From Tubiluchus corallicola (Eukaryota > Priapulida > Priapulimorpha > Priapulimorphida > Tubiluchidae), in NCBI GenBank assembly GCA_030141605.1, contig JAQGDQ010000130.1:205974-269973 (forward strand): a stretch of DNA of 64,000 nucleotides. Direction: 5' to 3'. Positions within the stretch are counted from its first letter, which is position 1. Every line of letters begins with the position of its first letter. The notes beneath the pieces are model-generated. The model searched no databases. It was not told the DNA's origin and was given only the letters and a program-made list of their open reading frames with translations. Positions 1 through 25,915 of the stretch are shown here, in pieces. The position numbers were made by a program, and so were the translations under genes.

Positions 1-2700
1 GCTAATGTGTTTTACGTAGCTCTTGCTACAGAAAGAATTATTTTGCTATAGTCTTTGTTAAATATGTAGTCATAACTGTTATACACTACACAAGTTGTAA
101 CGTCTTTGTTTTGTTCGTCTGTGCCATTCTGTTTCTACAATGCACTAGTGTACTTGTACTTTTTGTTCTGTTCGTTCTATATTAACTATCCATATCTCAG
201 TTTTGCCAACGTACTTAGCCATGTGTGGATTAAACCACAGGGGTAACAAGTCCTTTCTTTTTGACATTTGGTCCTGCTTATAATATCCAATTCTTTTGGA
301 CATGATTATCAAAAACATATTATGCCAAATTTTATGCAATTCAGAAAAGTGGTTGCATCTGAATATGTTGTTTAGTTCCATTATTCATATCATATGTTAC
401 TGTTTGAACATGATATTGGTTATTTACATCATATATATATAACATGTTGTAATTTGTTAGGTGTATTATACAGATTATAGCTATATAATTTATGCTCTAT
501 AATAATTGGTTAGTTTTTATATTTTGTGTTTCTTTATGCATTCGTATTTAACCAAATGACACATCTCCACGTAATTCTTTATTATTTTATCCCAAAAATT
601 TGCGTTTATCGATCAAATGTAGATATTTACAACAACCAAACATTAGCACAAAAATCGTGATTTAATAACATTGTAGAAAAATATTTCTCTATGTACATAT
701 TGGTCTCTGTAACGACCGTAGTGATTCGACATGTAAAACAACCAATGAATGGAAACCAATAATTACTAATAACTCGAGAATACTTAGTTCTTTTACGTAA
801 CAAAGAAAATGCTCCTACATATACAATTTTGTCCATGAAACTATATCCACGGGTTCTATATGGTTAGCAAAACAGGTACAGAAACATGCCTACAATGTAA
901 AAAAAATGTGTGGAAAATGTCTCCCAAAAACAGTAAACAAAAAATGAGATTTAACAATTATAGATGGTATAACTAGTGAAAGCAAAATCGTTACAAGGTT
1001 CAAAATACTCAATATTTTTTGTAATGTTAACTAATCATGGAAAAAATGTTTGAGTGTTGCACGTTACACGTACTTGCATGAAAGTTTTCCTATTCATTCA
1101 TCAATTTCGTTTTTGCAAATGTAAAACAGTCCTGAAATGGTAAAAAAACTGATCAACTGACAAGAAAATGGTTTCCTAATCATGACATGTCATTGGAAAT
1201 TTGAATAAAACATCTGTAACAGTCCGCCTCAGTTATGGTGTGATAACATAACAGCTATATAGAACAGGCCTTTACCATAGAAAAGCTTCCTTTTGGACTT
1301 TTGACTAACAAAAGTACTCAGACAAGTACCGAATTTCCAAAATTTTGAAGCAACAAAAAGCAAAACAATGTACAGTACTCGGTACTACAGTACAGTAACA
1401 CGAGGACAAAAGAACATTTCAGGAGAGTGCAAATACATAGACAACAAAGCACAATATGTGTGAAAACAGAAATCCAAAAGATCTAGATGAAACATTATTG
1501 TACATTGAAGAACAAAACTCATGCACTTACAATTTTTTTTAACTTTTTTGGATAATTTGCTAAAACAAGAATACATAATAATAGTTTTTCATAGGATAAA
1601 AGTCACTAGTGCAGAATTCTTATTTAGATTACAGTACATTAACCAGCAGCATTATGTTATTGTCGCTGGTGTACTGCCATTCAATTAATTAGCTGTATAG
1701 TATCAACAAATTATTCACTAATAAATTATTTACTCTATAAACAATCAAATTATGCTTCTAGTCCAGCTAGGCTTCACTCAATTAATTTCTGAAAATAACA
1801 AGACTAAATATTTTGCATTAATTCTTAACATGAATAAACATAAATAACAGTTTAAATTAACAAATGAAATCATTGCCTAACAATAATAAGCACTTACACA
1901 CAGTATTTTATTAAATAGATCAAGTCCAATCATTAGTGTAGTATTTAACATGTTATCTCAGTAACTTGTTATCTGGATAACGTCTTGGAATCCTTTTACG
2001 AACTTTAAACACAAAGCTAATGACACTGCACGACCTCACAACACTGACCAAGAGAAAATGTTCATACAAAATAAATACTACGTTATCAAAAAGTCACATA
2101 AAGTGTCATCCCTGAACAGTCACAACATTTTGACATAAGTATGCAAAAATTTGTACAATTTAGAAGACTCACAACCATAAAACTCATCATCTTAGCTCGA
2201 TGATTGACTCGTTTTAAATCAATTTATCAATTAATAATAAGTAACAAAACTCAAAAAGTATCACAAGAAAAATGGAGAACAACGATTTCACACTTGGATT
2301 AGTCAGAAATTGTGGTAAACATATGCAAAAATCACAGATATGGTGCTGTATGTTTGTGGTGCAAATTCTATTAACATACTTACATAATCTATGTGCAACC
2401 TACGTGTACAAAAAATGCAGCTGCAATATAATTTTAAGTGTGGAATTCAGCACAATTAACACTAGGCGTACACACAATTTCTACTGCATTATGGTTCTGA
2501 AAATTGAGTATGATTGAAATTTTTTCGTACCATCATATGTTTAACAAGTTTCTGATTTTCGTTTTTAATTCCGACAGCACAGAATTTTCAATTTTTTAAT
2601 GTTAACCTGGGCAATTTACATCACCTCACGCACATGCCTAATATGCTATTGTGAGCATTGACTTTACAGTGCCCTGACAGTATTGTCTACAAGTCTGTAA
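1..2700. other. AT-rich intergenic sequence, no gene seen
   Basis: I see no exon with family resemblance, codon bias or paired splice signals in this stretch. The longest open frames are under 120 codons, cysteine/phenylalanine-rich and typical of chance frames in AT-rich DNA. Part of it may be the 3' UTR or downstream flank of the SH2D4-like gene, since that minus-strand gene stops at 3011. A minus-strand AATAAA (plus-strand TTTATT) lies near 1907. Confidence 0.5.
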
Positions 2701-2712
2701 TTAATGCCTGTA

Positions 2713-2939
2713 CAGGGTGTTCCAAAAGAAATAGTGCATTCGCAAATCCTATAATCATAGCAATATAACACTGTACAAAATGCAGTAAGTGAGGTCACAG
2801 TAAACAGCATGCACTTCCAGCAGTAACAATAATCTCTTATCATAACATCTTCACACTGAACTTTATTTTTTGTGATTTGATCGGCATGTTTCAGCACATC
2901 AGTATATTTATACGACACTGTTTCTTCTGAAACATCCTG
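2713..2939. mobile_element. Mariner-type MITE, copy 1
   Basis: A non-autonomous inverted-repeat element. The left end reads CAGGGTGTTCCAAAAGAAA and the right end is its imperfect reverse complement, ending TTTCAGAAGAAACAGTG when read inward. Both ends are flanked by TA, as expected for Tc1/mariner-class insertion. It is about 227 bp with no transposase. Similar ends occur at 30127-30382 and 34309-34542, so this is a family. It lies just past the SH2D4-like stop codon and may be in that gene's 3' UTR. Confidence 0.65.
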
Positions 2940-3010
2940 TACTATCAAAATGAAAAAGGCAAGTGTAAACTCTAAATAGACCAATTCTAATTCTGATGTG
3001 AGAAGACTCA

Positions 3011-14355
<11,345 letters not shown>

Positions 14356-14949
14356 TCAATGGATAAGAATGCAAGAATCAGGTAACGCTGTTGCTTTCAC
14401 CTACGCCACCAACCACATCAAACTGTGAGTAGATGCTAGATTTTCGCAAGTTTGAGTCAAGCAATCAATAAGGGAATCATCGCTGAGCTATTAGTGATAT
14501 TAAGCTATTATGCAACCCTCACTCTACTGTTGACTGCACAATGTTGGCAACAGTTTTAAGTGGCAAGCAGACCTTCTAAAAATTCTCCAAACCCGACTGT
14601 TACTTCTGCCTGTAAATCTGAAACTACAAACAAACATTAAACAGCACATTTCATTATGTATAGCATGTTAGCAAATCTATCTATCCAAGTGTCACCCAGA
14701 ACAAGTAGCACTTAAATTGTAGTTAAATTACTAGTCTAACAACTAAAGTGCTAAGCCGCACTACATTTTAGAAATAAAAAAGCCGAGCTCCCATAACGAA
14801 GCATTACGGTTCTCATCTCGTACACTTACAAGTTACTAGACATCTATAAGTTTGAATAAACTAATTAATATATGTAGCAAAAATTAATGACTTAGTTACC
14901 ACGAAGAAGAAACTTCAAATTTTGTCTCGTCCGAACTACATACTGTCAT

Positions 14950-15075
14950 TAAGGCAAGTTGTGTAGCCGAGTGGTCACAGAATACACAAAGCAACCAAAG
15001 TTAAGCAACACTGAACCTGGTCAAGTGCTACATAAGTCCAATGTTCATTTTTTGAGAGGTTTTCTTTGCCATAAA
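14950..15075 (+). repeat. 5S-rRNA-like SINE head
   Basis: TGTGTAGCCGAGTGGTCAC (tRNA A-box-like) is followed by CCAAAGTTAAGCAACACTGA and CCTGGTCAAGTGCT, which match in order the 5S rRNA internal control region (GAAGTTAAGCA...CCTGGTTAGTACTTGG as I recall it). The body downstream is degenerate. Confidence 0.5.
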
Positions 15076-15654
15076 GATTCTAGGTATTTATCAAGGAGAG
15101 AACATACAGTACACGTATGCAAACGAGGCAAATAGTACTGATGGCTCATTTTTAACAAAAATTCGTTAAAAATGAGAAACAATCATCATCGCTTAGTTTC
15201 TGTTTCTATCACAGAAAAGATATTAGTGATACCCATAAGCACTTTAGTTAGTCAAAACTAACTAAGTTACCAATTTCCCCAAATAATATGTTTGCTATTT
15301 TTCTTCCGTTCTTTGAAACACGAGTACTTTTTTATATAAACATATTTATTTATCAGCATTAACAATGAAGCATATTTATATATATATAGATTGCCTAACT
15401 GAAGTTTCTGCTGGTGTTGTTTTTTGTTGTAGTTACCCTCAAAACACACACACACACACCGCTCTTACTATACAAAATAACAAAAGTTCAGAGCAAGGTC
15501 ATTCTGTCACACAATAAGTGAAAAAGCAAACTGATTTGATACAGCTGTATAGGACTGACGTAGGTAAAAAATAATAGCTACAAATACATAAATAGATTCT
15601 TCTGTCACAAATATAAAGCGGAAAAAGAAACAGGTTGCTCAAATTTGTCAGTTG

Positions 15655-15682
15655 TATTTTTATATATATATATATATATATA
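15655..15682. repeat. (TA)n microsatellite
   Basis: A simple run of alternating TA of about 25 bases. Comparable short (TA)n runs occur near 8597, 15379, 30755 and 43375. Confidence 0.9.
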
Positions 15683-18363
15683 TTTTATCAGAAACATGTC
15701 AGATCCACATAGTAATAACTTTGTTTGTTCATTTAAGTCAAAGAATTAAAAAATTAAAACGTGGCGATAATAGATGATAAATGTTAGGTCATGAGACGTG
15801 TCTGATATCGTTGTATTTTCACATTGCAATAAAAACTGAGTAGTGTTTGTACGTTGTTATTTAGTAAACTTACTCACTGCAGACCACCTTCATTTTGGCC
15901 GAATTTTATTATCAATTCCATCAGTTACATTAAATACATAACTTAGCTGCTCACAGAATACTAATCACGCATTGCGTAAACACTGCCATTGTTAAGCAAA
16001 TAAAGCATAACCTGTAGTTATTTGGTTCACTTATAATACCTACAGGCATAGTTTGAAACATTGTGTATGGGTCAATATCTGACCACAGCACCAAAATTTG
16101 ACAGTAAATTAACATTTAAATGCGGTAGATGATTCTATATGTCACATACGACACGAATGAACTATATATGTATATCATGATCACTGTCATCACCTTCATC
16201 GCAGTCACTACTATGAACATCATACTCATTTTAATCAGCATCACCATTCTCATCATCACTGTTGCTCTCCTCCTCATTGCTGATAATCACCGCATCACTG
16301 TCATCATCATCACTGTCAAAACCACCATCCAGCTTATTCACTTACAGCGTATTATGTACTCACGGCCATAGTTTATTAGTTTAATTTTCGCTTATCAAAA
16401 CATTTGAACTCTACAAGGTAGTTCCTTATGATAAGTAATGTAAGAAAATGGTAGCATTATAAGACATAGAAGAACCAATGAAGATTAAAATCCACAATGG
16501 AAAATTTTAAAAAACGAACCTTTACACAAATCAATCTACAAAACAAATAATTAATACATTTATGACAGTATCAAAGTTGTAGTGTCATGAATGTATTAAC
16601 TTGTTTTGGTTTGATAACTAGCATTGAAAATGGCAGTTGCTTTCGAAACGATCGTCTGTGCTTAATAAACACCTTGTTTATTCCTAAAGGCTAGCTCTTT
16701 CATGTATTTAATCTACATTAACCTACAGTATGTATGTAAAAAACATTAGTTACGTCACATGATGATTCAAATCGGTGAATACCAATTTAAAAAAACAAGC
16801 AAAATGTTCTCCCAAAACACTAAGCAACTTTAAACAGTAAACACCTGTTTTAAACAGTCTTGCATTTTGCTGTAGAACAGTACAATAAGTACTGTAGCTA
16901 ATAAAACATACTAATCACATGTGCACATTGCATACACTGTAATCAAGAATCGACAAACTTACCTTAAAAGCTACTATAAATACCTCTGGGACGCGCCTAT
17001 ATAATAAAACATACACGACGCTGTACAGCATGCAATAAAATTTAATCCTGTGGGATAAGACCCAATCCCTGAAACTACCGAAGCACGAAACACAGAGACG
17101 TACCAACGCTGATTTACCCAACGAATCTGCTTTTCTAACAAAAAGGTTCGTAGACAAATACCACGCAAAGTAAATACACAGCTACACAACACAATAAATC
17201 CAGGGCTTGTTCAACTTACTGTATAATATCCATGAGATATGTGCAAATACACGTTGCTGTACAAAACCTCTAGAATCTGACCCATATTCAGAAGTCGGCA
17301 AAGCGTAGAGAGGCTGGTGCTTACATAGCTTGGTAATATCATTAAAACTACAGCCCTGTTGACCTAAGCAAAGAGTATAATAGTTTTTGAAAAAGCCGAT
17401 TAAGCGCGCTAGGTGGGTGCTTACCTCGTGGGATATCTAACAGCAGGAAAGGCTGATAACGCCAGCAATTTTCAAAATTGGAGTTCGAGAGCCAAGCTTA
17501 CGGGGGTACCCACTTCCGGGAACATCAAACCACTATCGAAATAACTATACTTGTACGCTTGTGTCTATACATTAGTGAGTAATGAAAACCAACACACCAT
17601 TTTCTCACAATACATGCTAATTTTCCAGTACAGTAAAAAGCGAACAGAGCATACTACCGTGAAGAGAAATTCAATATGATCTAGTAGAAAACAGGTGAAA
17701 TAATCCGCCTAGTTTATAAACTGCGAGGCTACGAGCATAAAACAGCCGTCCCACGCTAAAGAAGGAAATGATTTATGTCTTGCTTTATGGACACAATTTA
17801 TCCACGAACTGATGGAATTTTTCAACAAGCTGGAAAATAATTACAAACAAAATGCCACAAGGCTTCGCGATCTTTTCAGCAAAGGCGAGAGACTGAAATC
17901 AAACAAGTTTCATAAAGTTCCAGATGAAATATCTTCGCGCACAGCTATTCATGGCTTTGGTGGTGTAATGAATAGGTTTAAACTCATTAAAATCCCACCT
18001 TACAAATAATCTTTCAATCGTAAGTAGTTAGATCAACACAATTTCTAAGGCTTGAAAAATTTTGTGAAGACATGAACTTTTGTGCCAATTTTCATTACTT
18101 TCTTGCCTGTACCATAAGAAATTTATAGCTTCTGAGCTTTAGTATCAAATTATTAAACGATGTTTATCATATCATTTGAGAGAGAACTAGAATTCCCATA
18201 AAGTAAAAAACAGCGTCGTATTGTATTTAAAAATGTAGTAGAAATTACAAGCAAAAACAGTTAACTGTAGAGAATCAGTTTCTACTCTTATTACTATTAT
18301 TGAAATCATCATTTTGCTACATTATAAACGGATAAAATTCGAGAACAGATGCGAAAAACTGAT

Positions 18364-18411
18364 TAATGTAATTTAAATAACATTAATAATGTAATTTAAA
18401 TAACATTAAAA
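18364..18411. repeat. Two-copy tandem, internally palindromic AT repeat
   Basis: The unit AATGTAATTTAAATAACATTA occurs twice in a row with a short linker, and each unit is close to its own reverse complement. It probably forms a hairpin. No function can be assigned. Confidence 0.7.
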
Positions 18412-19214
18412 GAACAGCAATGAGGTATAATCAATGTGAATTTTAAAAGAGATCATAGATACTACAAGCAATGTTATCTTGCCTATAATCAACAGAACTT
18501 TTTGGGCTCAAAACATTCAGAATTTCCATGCCAAACATGTGTAATTTCCAAAATATGTATGTAAACATGCTCTACTAACTTTGTGCAATCATCAAAAATA
18601 AAATTCTGTCAAACTTACTTACATTTACAAAATTTTCCCAAGTTCCCTTCAAGCACATTCACCAAAATAAAGATGTCTATGAGTCAGTGTAAATGTTCCC
18701 CTTATATTTACCATGAGAATTTACCAATGACGTCGTACTGACTCGACATTACATTTTAGCAATGTGAGGAAACGTATATCATAAGGTTACTTATTGACAA
18801 ATAACTCTGACTAAGTGCATTGACTTAGCAATAAAATACTTAAGTAAACAACCAGACTGGTTTTTCTCATATAAACTTATGTAACCAAATGATTAAATAA
18901 ACACAGATATTTAAAGTAAGTAGAAGACTCAAGACTGTTGTCTAGTGGAATTAGAAAGTTCATTCTTCGAGCTTTAAAGAAACGCCGTAAGAAATGTTGC
19001 TTAAACTCAAAGTTGAAATCTTAAGCTTTGGAGATAACTATGTGAAGACCGGAAAGGGAAGGGAAATGTGTTAATCAAAGAGGCATTGTTAACTCAGAAT
19101 TAGTAGGCTTGCATCTTAATCCATGTTTAATCTGAAAAACTCATGTATCTTCAGTTCTAACATGGGCAAAAAGCACCAAAAAACACTCTTTGTAAATGAA
19201 GCTTAAAGTCAAAC

Positions 19215-19555
19215 TAAACCCTCACTATGCTATAAGCGTTTACAACTTAAAATCCTACTCGCATTACGAATATTCGTTTTATTTTATTATAAACTTACTG
19301 TAAAACTTGCTACTTTGATTTTTATCTCTTCGTTGTTAGCGGTATGAAATTTGAAGAATTAGCATTTTTTGTTGCACGAGACCAATGACGTTATAAGAAG
19401 AGTCACGAAGTCACCAAAGATCGGTAAACAAACATCAGTAACTAAAGACGCTTTCTGTATGTCGTACGTCATCCTCGCTCACGCCCGCCAAACACACAAA
19501 ATATGGCGATGGCAATCTTTACGGCAATGCACGGTTCGAAATTCACCAGAAAAAG
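19215..19555 (+). repeat. Dispersed repeat Q, full-length copy
   Basis: Its left half (AAATCCTACTCGCATTACGA, ATTTTATTATAAACTT..TGTAA, TTTTTTGTTGCACGAGA) matches 53660-53830. Its right half (ATGGCGATGGCAATCTTTAC, GGCAATG) matches 55063-55135. No coding potential was found. It is about 340 bp and stands directly before repeat P copy 2. Confidence 0.55.
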
Positions 19556-19705
19556 ATAATTTATTTAATTTATGTTTCCTTTGTTTAATAATAATTATAA
19601 ATTCTTTGTGTAATTATAATAACAAGTTAAAAAAACTTCAATTTCTGTTGGGGTTACATGGGCCTTTAAAAAATTCATTGGATACAGAACCTTGTTGACA
19701 GTAAC

Positions 19706-20105
19706 AATGTATAAAACTTGTTAATTTAAGTTCCCGTGATTACTGTTAGATGCAGCCACTTTAACCGCAAGTCATTTGAAACAAGTTTAGATAACATTGC
19801 TTAAAGTTTGGAAAAATAATCAGAGCATTCATAACACACCTCACTAACTAAGCAAGTTTAAATTACTTTATGTTGTCAGTAAGATTAAAAATAAGCTTTT
19901 AGTGAACAAGGGGTACTCACCGGGAAACCATTAGCATTGCTGTTTTACCAGGTAGCATGAATATTTCAAATTATTAAGAATTTTCTTTTCCAATTACAGA
20001 AGTCTTTTAAACAGCTAAGTGTAATGCCAAGTAATATAACTTTGTAAGGAAAGTTTTTTTGAGACATACTTTAATAAAATAACCTTTTCTTCCTGTTTAA
20101 ATTAT
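19706..20105 (+). repeat. Dispersed repeat P, copy 2
   Basis: A homologue of 12275-12640 in the same orientation, slightly longer because of small insertions in the middle. Identity is obvious by eye over the block AAATTATTAAGAATTTTCTT and its 3' continuation. Confidence 0.6.
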
Positions 20106-20329
20106 GAAACTCGAATTATGTAAAATTGTTTGGCCAGACCTTATGAGATAAGAAAGATTTTACATAGATTTTTATGATTTTTCATTCTGTGACCATGACA
20201 TCCTACCCCCCATACCAATTACACAATTCCCCCTATTCTCAAAGTGGAAAAGTGGTCAACAAGTCCAGCAAACAGTACAGACGACTCATTAATAAGATTA
20301 ATATTTCCATTTCCTCTAACTGTGATAGT

Positions 20330-20445
20330 CAAAGTGCATGGCAGAACGTAGCAGGTACCACTTGTAAATCTTTGCAATTACACAACTTCAGAATCGAACC
20401 CCCAACCTTACTACTGAGCTAGCCCATTGTCGTAAAACAAACTTT
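20330..20445 (-). repeat. tRNA-derived SINE head, minus strand
   Basis: On the minus strand the sequence reads GGGCTAGCTCAGTAGTAAGG then GGGGGTTCGATTCTGAAG. These are a good A box (TAGCTCAGT) and B box (GGTTCGATTC), but they are too close together and lack stem pairing for a real tRNA. The unique-looking body continues toward lower coordinates. Confidence 0.55.
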
Positions 20446-20939
20446 TGATAAGACGGTTACCTCGGGTAAAAATCTTTATGAAACCATTGCATAATTCAAG
20501 TCTCCCACTATCCAAAAGCCATCAAGTTAATGTTCAACAGTCGCTCATTAAAAATTGATTCACAGTAGCGTTTAAATGCAACCAATGTTATTATGATAAC
20601 AATGATTGATAACCGCAATTAATAATTTATCGTGCAATAAAGTGCGGTGATCAGGCAAAAGCTTACTGCAGATTTTAATTAAAATGTTTATGGTGAGCAT
20701 TACAAGTACAGGAAATAGCACTTTAGGACTTAGGCATGTGATATAAATCCTGATAAAAGTGATCACCTTTCAAATTAGGCCTAACTAAATGCCACATAAC
20801 TTAGTTAGCTGTGACAGTTTTAATCCACCCCATTATTATAATTAACCGAAGCTGCACAATTTTTAATCATTATTAATGAAAATGCCTTTTCAAATATGCT
20901 TTCACTTCAGTTAACATATCTGTGCCATAATAATAGGGG

Positions 20940-21060
20940 AAGAGTTGTGCAGTTACTGGACATACTTGGTGGCAAAAATTAAGCAATGCTGGTCTGAATA
21001 GTAAGTGTATAGGTGGTCATCAGCAATCCGACTACTTGTTACTGAATGCAAGATACCTCA
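20940..21060 (+). repeat. 5S-rRNA-like SINE head
   Basis: The core AAAAATTAAGCAATGCTGGT then CTGAATAGTAAGTGTATAGG corresponds to the 5S A-box/C-box region (GAAGTTAAGCA.YGYTGGGCCTGG.TAGTACTTGGATGG). It is one of several 5S-like heads in the window. Confidence 0.5.
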
Positions 21061-24000
21061 AGGGCTTATGTGCAAAACTGTGAAAAAAATATTGAAATTT
21101 CACTGCAACCAGGCTATTAACACCACCAGATGTTATTTTTAACAAAACATATATGTATAGTAAATTAATTCACACATGGAATAGGTCTACCTTATGATAA
21201 ATAAAATGTCTAGCAGCTTTAGAACTTTGATTGAAAAAACTAATTCTGAGTAATTGTTTCCTCACATCTCATGAAAAAAAGAAACTGCCCACTTAATTGC
21301 TGTAGAAATAACCATAGCCCGTGCCAATTTAATCATAACTGAGGTACCAATGAGATAGTTATTAAGCTTTCTCACAAGTTTAACTCAGCATGTAAGATAG
21401 TACTAAAAACCATGGCCAGTAAGACCAGTAATTTGTAAATTATTTAAAAATGGATGACAACGAACACAAATTTTTAAAAAGCATCAAAATAAAATGTAGA
21501 ATTCCATAAATCGATTTAATCTTGGGAGCTAACGTTCTTGGGACTTCATCTTCTTGTCTTAGTAAAACTTTATTTATAATTTACACAACTGCAAGGGCCA
21601 GTCTGCATAAACAGAACAAGTTAATTAAAGTGTAATGTTTATATTTATTTTATTGCAATATGCAACTAGTTTAGTACTCACGTTACAGTAATCAAACACT
21701 ATTTCAATACTTATGATCTTCCAGCTACAGATCAATTGTTTTATAATTCTCAATTTAAATTGAAGCTACAATTACGTGGCCATCTTGACTTTGCAATCTG
21801 AGGAGAATGTTGAACGGAAACATACTAATTATTCAAAAATCACTTACATGAAAGAATTATTACCACAAAAAACACAATTCGCGCTCGCATGGCTAGTTCG
21901 TAACTGTTAAATGCACTTCGTTATTTACATGGGCACTAATGCCTGCATTTAGTAAACAAAATTGCACAAAAGACAGGTGCTATGCCTTCACAGCTGCTCA
22001 TTTTTGACGTAGGGCACACATTCGAGAGCTCATAAGTGAACACAGCAGTAAATTTCAAGTTTGAAATTTTATCTTAAAACATGCAGTTTTAGTATAACGC
22101 ACTGAATCTCATACAGTAACACTGAACTTCAATTTTCACTTTCGCATACATGTGCAACATGCTCATGGAATGCTTGTGCTGTTGAAAATTATGATCATTT
22201 GTGATGTCATCAATAGTTGGGCTCACCGTTAATTAAGTTTTTATCAAGTATTATTTAATTATCAAAAATGGTTTGCAATATTATTGGTGTTAAGTAGTAT
22301 ACTTTTTACTGTACTTCAAAATAGGATAAGATATGAAAAATTATCCTTAATATTTCCTTTAAGAAAATAAAAAATTTTGAGGCTTGTTGTTCATTAATTT
22401 CACAACGTTTGCAGACGAATGCTATACCATACCAATATTTTACTATCTGTTTGTTAAACTGCCATGTTTAACTTTATATTCCCAGCTATGCAATAATTAA
22501 AAATCAACTGTTTATATGAGCAATAATTTTGGTGAGCTGCTATGTTGCGACTGTTATAGCTTATGTGTATAACAAAGTTGAGGAACAATATGTCATATTA
22601 TACGCCGTCGTTTTGCTACATTTAAAATATTAGGCCACAAGTGAAATACGTTAGTTTTATAATCGCAAGTTCTTAAATGTAAATGTCAGTTAGAGTATAG
22701 ATTTACAAGAACACACTACATGCGATGAAAGGTACGAGAAAAACGTAATGAGGCTTTAAAATCGTAAAATTTGCATTAGTGTTTTGATAGTTCTTGTATT
22801 CAACATATGATTTTAGTCGCACGCAAGCTGCTCTAGTATTAACTGTTAATTATACTATTTGTATGAGAGACAGTCTCTTCGCAGACTTTGTAAGGAAGAT
22901 AATACCGTGTCCATATATCATGGAGTTCAATTATTATTATTTAAGTAGTCCTGACTCCCGGATTAACACTGTGATTAATTTACAAACATTTTGGTAAATA
23001 CCTGATACTATGCAGCCATAGTGCCACTGACATAATATGTAGAATAATATGACATACGTCTATAGCTTTATGTATCTTAATTAATACTAGGTGTGTTATT
23101 ACACCAGAATTTGTATGTAAGGAATAAATGAGTTACACTATGAATTAACAACGCTGTCAATATCACAGCCAATACTACTACTAAGTCACTACACAGGCCT
23201 TAATTTCTAGCCAACTTTTAGTAGCATTTGACGCGCGTTGGAAGTAAAAGAAATATACTTGTACAGTAAACTCTCATTAGTGACAAAACGAGTGGCCTTA
23301 TTCACTTTTCGGATTCTCATTATTTAACCTCAAGCTCTACCGTCAAGTACCGTAAGTTACAATTACAGTTTATTTGAAAGTATCGCCTTCAAATACACTT
23401 ACCAAATTCTTTCTATGACAAAAAAACGGCAAGCACTGTTTGTATAACAAAAGATACACTTTAAATTATCTCTAAATCAAAATCATGCAATTCACTCTGA
23501 TTTAAGTAAATCGGCTATAATCAGCACTACAGCAGCGTTTGCTTGAAGCACCGAAGCGGAAACAGCATAGTAACTGATGTTGAAAAAGCAAAGTATATTC
23601 ATGAAACTGCACCTGTTCCGATGGCCACTCTTCGCGACTCTTACCATGCCTTTTCATCGGTAGTATCAAAGCAAATGTAAGTTCTGTTCGAGCTAAATCG
23701 AACAAGATCTGGTCGGACTATTTAATAATAAAAAGCGATAATAAATTCGAGGGAGTACAAACGCAATAAATGTGTTCAACTGCATCATAGTTCATAATAC
23801 ACGAACTAGTAAAAAATAAAAATGAAACTGTACATTATAACTATAATTATAGCTTATTTTTAGTTATTATTATTCATAACTTTCGCATATCTTTTATTTT
23901 TTGTGTAATTTTTTATTATAATTTCTGCAAATAAATTGAAGCAATCTTTTCTAATAAAGTTACACATTACAAAAAACCAAACTTTTTGTGTTCAATGAAA

Positions 24001-25900
24001 TGAGATTAATAGACGCACGTATCAATGCCCCTTCTCACTAAACAGAATTAACAAGGCAACTTTACCACTCTTGTACTATGTTACTAAAGAATTTAACAAT
24101 CTCATACTCAACCAAGCAGTTTCAACCAAATTCACAAAAACCAGTAATACTCTGCAACAGTCCAAATAATTGTCATTCACAGTAGTGATTCATAAAATTG
24201 TTTTCATCTTCAAAGTTAACATTTGACTTTTATATGAAAACAGCAACCATAAAAATAACAATTAGCTTGACTACAGCAATAATGATTTATAAGACGATTG
24301 TTTTCTACAAACATTAGAATGTAATAAATAATGAACAGAATTTTCCTACAGTGAAGGTCAGACAAAAATCTGCGGTAAAATACAGTTGTTTCCTGGTCAC
24401 ATAATTTATTTTCTAATGTGTACAGTAAGAGCTGATAACAGCTCAGCTAAAAAAGTAACATTACCTATAAACTATAAAAGAGAAAAATCCTATTATTTGC
24501 ATGATTTGAAAGATAGAACATAAGCCTCAAAATAAGCAAGCAACAAAATTAGACGAATAATAACAAATAAACTTTACTGAGCTACAGGATCAAGACCAGT
24601 AAAAAGTATCCCAAATGATAAACTCAAAACAATCAAAACTTATCACAAATATAATTGTAGTTCAGGAAAACTTTGTGTTCGTTCACTGTTCAGTGCTAAG
24701 AGACATTGCAACGCAGGTAAAGTTAGCATGATAAAAGCGTTAACTAGAAAATTCTGCTCAGCAAGATCTTATAACTAGTGCACCAAGAAAGTCTTCACCG
24801 AGCAACACCAGAGACATCACACAATTAACAGTAAAGTGAAACAAAAATAAATAAATTTTTCAATTTCAAATTACATTATCACACAAGCATTATTTAAAAG
24901 AACTGGTGACTACAATACAGTTACTCTCCAGGATAAAAAAAATGCAAATACACTGCTATTAATAACCCAGAGATAATTTTTTTATTACAACTAATGTTTA
25001 TATTTGATAGCCAACTCTCCTCACCTGTAGTAAGATATACAACTCAACAGTTGCCAAATGAATAAAATATTCACATCTATGTGGCACTATGACATCGATA
25101 AGGCAGTAATACTAAACAGCATAAAGTTAGATAACAATTGTTAATAATAGTAACAACAAACAACAAATTTAGAGCTACTTAAGAATTCTCACGTAATGGT
25201 ACGGTTAATTGGTTACAGTATGTTTCTGAAACTACGGTCAGTTAGTTAGTTGCAGAAAAGTGACTTGTTTCAAATACAGCACCAATGATCCAAAAATGTT
25301 TACATTCATTTACACCTTGTCTTAAAGATTGTCATTTTACATACACAACAGTCAGTATAAAATAAATAACAACACTTAATCAACAAATTATAACATCAGT
25401 CACAATACAATAACAAATTTACAAACTATCAAATGAAGTTATTGTTATATTTATAAGTACATGCCTTCATCTAAAGCCGAGAATGCAGAGCTTGTGCTAA
25501 AACATACAACAGTTAAGAGTATCTTGTATTTGCAAGTAATGAGACAAGATCGGGTATACAATATGTAGTCATAGGAGCAGGAATCTGGCAAAAAGACATT
25601 GCGTGAAAATGATTCCTGCACTGAGAAACAGCCTTGTAAAAAAACTGTACAGGTATCATTTACAGAGATGCCATTTCTAGTGAACTACGTGTTGCGTGTA
25701 CACAAAGTATTTACAGTAAACTAAACAGCTAAACTAGTACACGTTTCCAGGCAAGCATCATGCAGTGAGTATTTGAAAATATACAATCACTACACTAACT
25801 ATATCACGTTAATGCGTAATAACTGCTGACAAGTTTTGAATGATGCAAGTACTAGTCACTATTATGTATTTCTAGACTATACAGTCTAGCTATTTTAGAC
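21061..25900. other. Long intergenic stretch, no gene found
   Basis: I see no coding exon with family resemblance on either strand. Open frames are below 70 codons. The right end may include the distal 3' UTR of the EPS15-like gene. Confidence 0.45.
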
Positions 25901-25909
25901 GATCCTTAT

Positions 25910-25915
25910 TTTATT
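25910..25915 (-). terminator. Candidate poly(A) signal of the EPS15-like gene
   Basis: A minus-strand AATAAA lies about 240 bases past the stop codon at 26153. It is a consensus hexamer at a plausible distance. Many AT-rich alternatives exist, so this is only a candidate. Confidence 0.35.

Noticed and set aside
17812-18009. 65-codon frame starting MEFFNKLENNYKQN
   Set aside because: No homologous family is recognised, no splice context is seen, and its length is within chance for this composition.
20330-20445. Functional tRNA gene on the minus strand
   Set aside because: A and B boxes are present but too close, and no acceptor or anticodon stem can be drawn.
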